From positions 1 through 11,823 of the forward strand of contig JAUXTV010000026.1 of assembly GCA_030679025.1 (NCBI GenBank): DNA of 11,823 nt, read 5' to 3'. Every line of letters starts with the position of its first letter. Positions within the stretch are counted from its first letter, which is position 1. This DNA comes from Candidatus Woesearchaeota archaeon. GTDB taxonomy: Archaea; Nanobdellota; Nanobdellia; SCGC-AAA011-G17; UBA489. Positions 6,872 through 11,823 of the stretch are shown here, piece by piece. Below the pieces are notes generated by a model, which was given only the letters and a program-made list of their open reading frames with translations, was not told the DNA's origin and ran no database searches. The position numbers and the translations under genes are program-made.

Positions 6872-7420
6872 GTGACAACAACACTTGATGACCTTACACA
6901 AGAACATTTAGATCAACTGACAACACTAGTAGAGCACTTTCGACCTGCTATGATTCTCGAAGGGTCTCGACGATATTCTCTTCAACCAGATCTTGCTGAA
7001 GATTGTGTCCAAACTACCTATCTTAAAGTAGCAAGAAACATTCTCAAAGGAGACTTAAATGATCATGGAAACTTACGTGGATATGTGTGGAAGTCTTTCT
7101 ATCGTGCTTGCCTAGATCAGCTGCATTTACAAAGTCATTTTCGTAGTTGCTCTTTCTCAGAAGATGATTCTCCACTTCCCAGCAGAGAACAGACTCCACC
7201 TGCTGCAATGACTACACAGGAAAATTTAGCGAAGATACAACAAGCAACAGCAGTACTCCCAAGCCTTTATCAAGATGTTTTTCGACTTCGTACTTTTGAA
7301 CACTTAAGGTATGATCTTATTGCCCAGCGGTTAGGATTAGCTAAAAATACAGTTAGTATAAGATTACATAGAGCGCGAACCTTCTTGCAAAGACATTTAG
7401 AAAATCTTTTTCGTTTTTAG
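6872..7420 (+). CDS. ECF-type sigma-70-like protein
   Basis: The 182 residues have the two-domain layout of extracytoplasmic-function sigma factors. Region 2 (about 12-90) has the signature helix DLAEDCVQTTYLKVARN (40-56), comparable to D(V)xQExFxKxxRxL, followed by NLRGYVWKSFYRACLDQL (67-84), comparable to the F..WL..IA.N...D.. helix that contacts the -10 element. A variable polar linker (92-120) follows. Region 4 (about 122-178) starts with LPSLYQDVFRLR and contains the helix-turn-helix YDLIAQRLGLAKNTVSIRLHRAR (147-169), comparable to Y.EIA..L..s.GTVksRl.RAR. In bacteria such proteins direct RNA polymerase to -35/-10 promoters. The start is GTG, behind an archaeal TATA box. If the host is an archaeon, its RNA polymerase is not the normal sigma partner, so a repurposed DNA-binding role is possible. 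No membrane anti-sigma gene is adjacent. The next gene downstream on the same strand encodes a secreted protein. Confidence 0.85.
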   Translation: MTTTLDDLTQEHLDQLTTLVEHFRPAMILEGSRRYSLQPDLAEDCVQTTYLKVARNILKGDLNDHGNLRGYVWKSFYRACLDQLHLQSHFRSCSFSEDDSPLPSREQTPPAAMTTQENLAKIQQATAVLPSLYQDVFRLRTFEHLRYDLIAQRLGLAKNTVSIRLHRARTFLQRHLENLFRF

Positions 7421-7430
7421 ACTATCCATA

Positions 7431-7440
7431 TTTTTCTTAT
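7431..7440 (+). terminator. Possible T-tract terminator after the sigma-like gene
   Basis: TTTTTCTTAT begins 11 bases after the sigma-like gene's stop codon, before the promoter of the next gene. Short oligo-T runs without a hairpin are typical archaeal terminators, but five T residues in AT-rich DNA is weak evidence. Confidence 0.3.
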
Positions 7441-7453
7441 TAACCTGTAGTAA

Positions 7454-7467
7454 CCAACCTTTAAATA
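7454..7467 (+). promoter_or_regulatory. Archaeal BRE/TATA element for the secreted-protein gene
   Basis: ACCAACCTTTAAATAG places TTTAAATA at 7460-7467, predicting a transcription start near 7490 and a leader of about 20 bases containing the GGGGGT ribosome site. It implies that this gene has its own promoter and is not only read through from the sigma-like gene. Confidence 0.55.
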
Positions 7468-7498
7468 GCAGTATCCCTCTTTAAAACAAATTACTTTT

Positions 7499-7504
7499 GG
7501 GGGT
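7499..7504 (+). promoter_or_regulatory. Ribosome binding site of the secreted-protein gene (GGGGGT)
   Basis: GGGGGT ends 6 bases before the ATG at 7511. The same GGGGGT core precedes the TTG start of purL. Confidence 0.5.
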
Positions 7505-7510
7505 TACTCT

Positions 7511-8722
7511 ATGAAATTTTATTGGAAAGTAAGTATTCTCTATTTAGTTCTTTTCTTAGGCTTTGTTGGTTTAATTTATGCCAAACCTACTCCTGCACAA
7601 ACGTTGTTTACACAACCAACAGGACAAAATGTTCAGATGATGACGAATGTTAATGCACCACAATTGATTACAGCATTGCAACAATTGCAAGCACAACCAG
7701 TTTCTTCTGGCAACACCAATAATCCACAAACTCTGGCAGCTGGAGGCATTTCATCAGTTGTGCATCGTGTGAGAGGCAGTTTTACTATTGGAACTACTCT
7801 CTTGTTGGAAGTAGAAGCACCTATAACTATGGCAAACATGCCTTATATTTTAGCAATTTCTTTCACTGGAGATTATCCTGGTATAGACATTCCCGGAGTA
7901 GGACATATTCCTTTGAATCCACCTTATCCAGCATTGTTCTTTGGCTTCTTGGATAATTCTGGTCATGGATTTATCCCTATCAATATTCCAAATGACCCTA
8001 GTCTATTAGGATTGCCTTTCACCAGTGCAGTTGCAGTCCATGATCCTTTTTCAATAGCGAGTCCGTTCATCATGTCCAATCCTATGAGTTATACTTTAGG
8101 TCAGGGCATTGTTGGAGTTGCTTGCTGCACAGAAGGAGTTATAGGATCTTCAACAGCAGAGTGCATTGCAGAGGGAGTTTCCATCAATTATTGCAGATTA
8201 ACTACAGGGGGAGCAGTCCAGAACTGTATTCCTGATGAACCACATAATGCTTCTTTGGGATTTAATATTTCCAATGTAGTACCTGCTGTCAACACTACTT
8301 TGATTGATGGAGTTATGCGTGATGTGATTAACAGCAGCATCAGCAATAGAAGCTATGTGCCTAGGTCAGCCAATGTTACTAATCCTTATATCTGTCATCA
8401 CTTTGCAAATGACCTAGAAACTTTCTTGACTGGACGAGGCTATCATGCGACCTTCACTCACTTCATGCAGTTTGACAACAATAACCAAACCATCAATGAT
8501 CATGCATTAACTGATGTCCATTTCCCAGACGGCACGATTATCTTTATTGAACCTCAGACTGGAAAATTGGTCAACCTTGACATAGATGGCGATGGCAGAG
8601 TAGAAGCAAGAATGTACCCAGGCACACATCAGAACGGCTATCATCCCACAGATGACAACGCGAAGATCACTGTCTATGAAAGCAAAGCTGCTGCGGTAGC
8701 TGCAGGATTAAACATGCCTTAA
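7511..8722 (+). CDS. Secreted protein with beta-rich domain and papain/transglutaminase-like C-terminal domain
   Basis: The first 30 residues form a signal peptide: MKFYWK, a hydrophobic core to about residue 23, then IYAKPTPAQ with likely cleavage after Ala24 or Ala29. A Q/N-rich linker (54-73) follows. Residues about 85-198 read as a beta-sandwich: VRGSFTIGTTLLLEV, PYILAISF, FLDNSGHGFIPINIP, LLGLPFTSAVAVHDP, MSNPMSYTLG. The pattern (d..G.a...i.iP..p.L.G..f.....d.....SN.....iG) recalls a domain common in secreted planctomycete and myxobacterial proteins (from memory). A Cys-rich stretch (205, 206, 218, 228, 239) comes next. The C-terminal domain has YICHHFANDLETFL (Cys295), DHALTDVHF (His331) and IIFIEPQTG (Glu347), the Cys-His-acid order of papain/transglutaminase-fold enzymes, then DIDGDGR (357-363), a calcium-loop-like motif. 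Seven N-glycosylation sequons lie between 246 and 327. Function is inferred as an exported cysteine peptidase or transamidase; substrate unknown. Confidence 0.85.
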   Translation: MKFYWKVSILYLVLFLGFVGLIYAKPTPAQTLFTQPTGQNVQMMTNVNAPQLITALQQLQAQPVSSGNTNNPQTLAAGGISSVVHRVRGSFTIGTTLLLEVEAPITMANMPYILAISFTGDYPGIDIPGVGHIPLNPPYPALFFGFLDNSGHGFIPINIPNDPSLLGLPFTSAVAVHDPFSIASPFIMSNPMSYTLGQGIVGVACCTEGVIGSSTAECIAEGVSINYCRLTTGGAVQNCIPDEPHNASLGFNISNVVPAVNTTLIDGVMRDVINSSISNRSYVPRSANVTNPYICHHFANDLETFLTGRGYHATFTHFMQFDNNNQTINDHALTDVHFPDGTIIFIEPQTGKLVNLDIDGDGRVEARMYPGTHQNGYHPTDDNAKITVYESKAAAVAAGLNMP

Positions 8723-8723
8723 T

Positions 8724-8750
8724 CTTTTTTTCTTTTTTTAATTTTATTTC
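8724..8750 (+). terminator. T-tract terminator of the secreted-protein gene
   Basis: Two runs of seven T (8725-8731 and 8733-8739), then ATTTTATTT, begin directly after the stop codon and have no hairpin before them, the archaeal intrinsic pattern. It acts on the plus strand only; the converging purA gene has no T-tract of its own in this 52-base gap. Confidence 0.6.
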
Positions 8751-8774
8751 TCTAAGAACAACTGAACTACTTTC

Positions 8775-11784
<3,010 letters not shown>

Positions 11785-11806
11785 GATTTTTCTTTTCCGT
11801 TCTACC

Positions 11807-11820
11807 ATATAAATGTTATT
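11807..11820 (-). promoter_or_regulatory. Archaeal TATA element of the guaB-purA operon
   Basis: The minus strand reads AATAACATTTATATGG, with TTTATAT at 11807-11813 behind an AATAAC stretch. Its centre lies about 26 bp before the ATG at 11784, which predicts a leaderless transcript beginning at that codon. Only 15 bases upstream of the longer open frame are in the window, so any upstream gene is out of view. Confidence 0.5.
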
Positions 11821-11823
11821 GTT

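Overview
The window reads as a piece of an AT-rich archaeal genome, most likely a DPANN lineage of the Woesearchaeota/Pacearchaeota kind (inference, moderate confidence). The main evidence is the promoters. Five transcription units have an archaeal BRE/TATA-like element (TTTATAAA, TTTAAATA, CTTAAATA, TATTTATA, TTTATAT) about 24-56 bp before a start codon, and several imply leaderless or very short-leader mRNAs. T-tracts without clear hairpins serve as candidate terminators. The proteins themselves are largely of bacterial type, which fits a lineage with heavy gene acquisition.

Left block (minus strand, transcribed from about 5480 towards 1): a compact purine-synthesis operon, purL -> purQ -> purM-like -> purN-like, with gaps of 3, 11 and 1 bases. 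PurL carries a fused PurS-like N-terminus, so PurS, PurL and PurQ functions for FGAM synthesis come from two genes. The next enzyme, AIR synthase (PurM), is unusual: it appears to have two tandem copies of the ATP-binding half with complementary motif loss. The purN-like gene runs off the left edge.

Right block (minus strand, 11784 to 8775): guaB (IMP dehydrogenase) followed after one base by purA (adenylosuccinate synthetase). These two enzymes draw IMP towards GMP and AMP, so the window holds several steps of early IMP synthesis and both exits from IMP.

The middle (about 5579-8722) interrupts this purine neighbourhood. It holds an unrecognised 371-residue protein on the minus strand. Divergent from it are an ECF-type sigma-70-like protein and then a secreted protein that combines a beta-rich domain of a kind I associate with bacterial secreted proteins, a cysteine-rich stretch and a papain/transglutaminase-like Cys-His-Glu C-terminal domain. 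A bacterial-type sigma factor behind an archaeal promoter, with three CTTAA motifs spaced exactly 10 bp apart over its TATA box, is the most intriguing part of the window. No RNA genes, CRISPR arrays, insertion sequences or origins were recognised. All intergenic gaps are under 180 bases.
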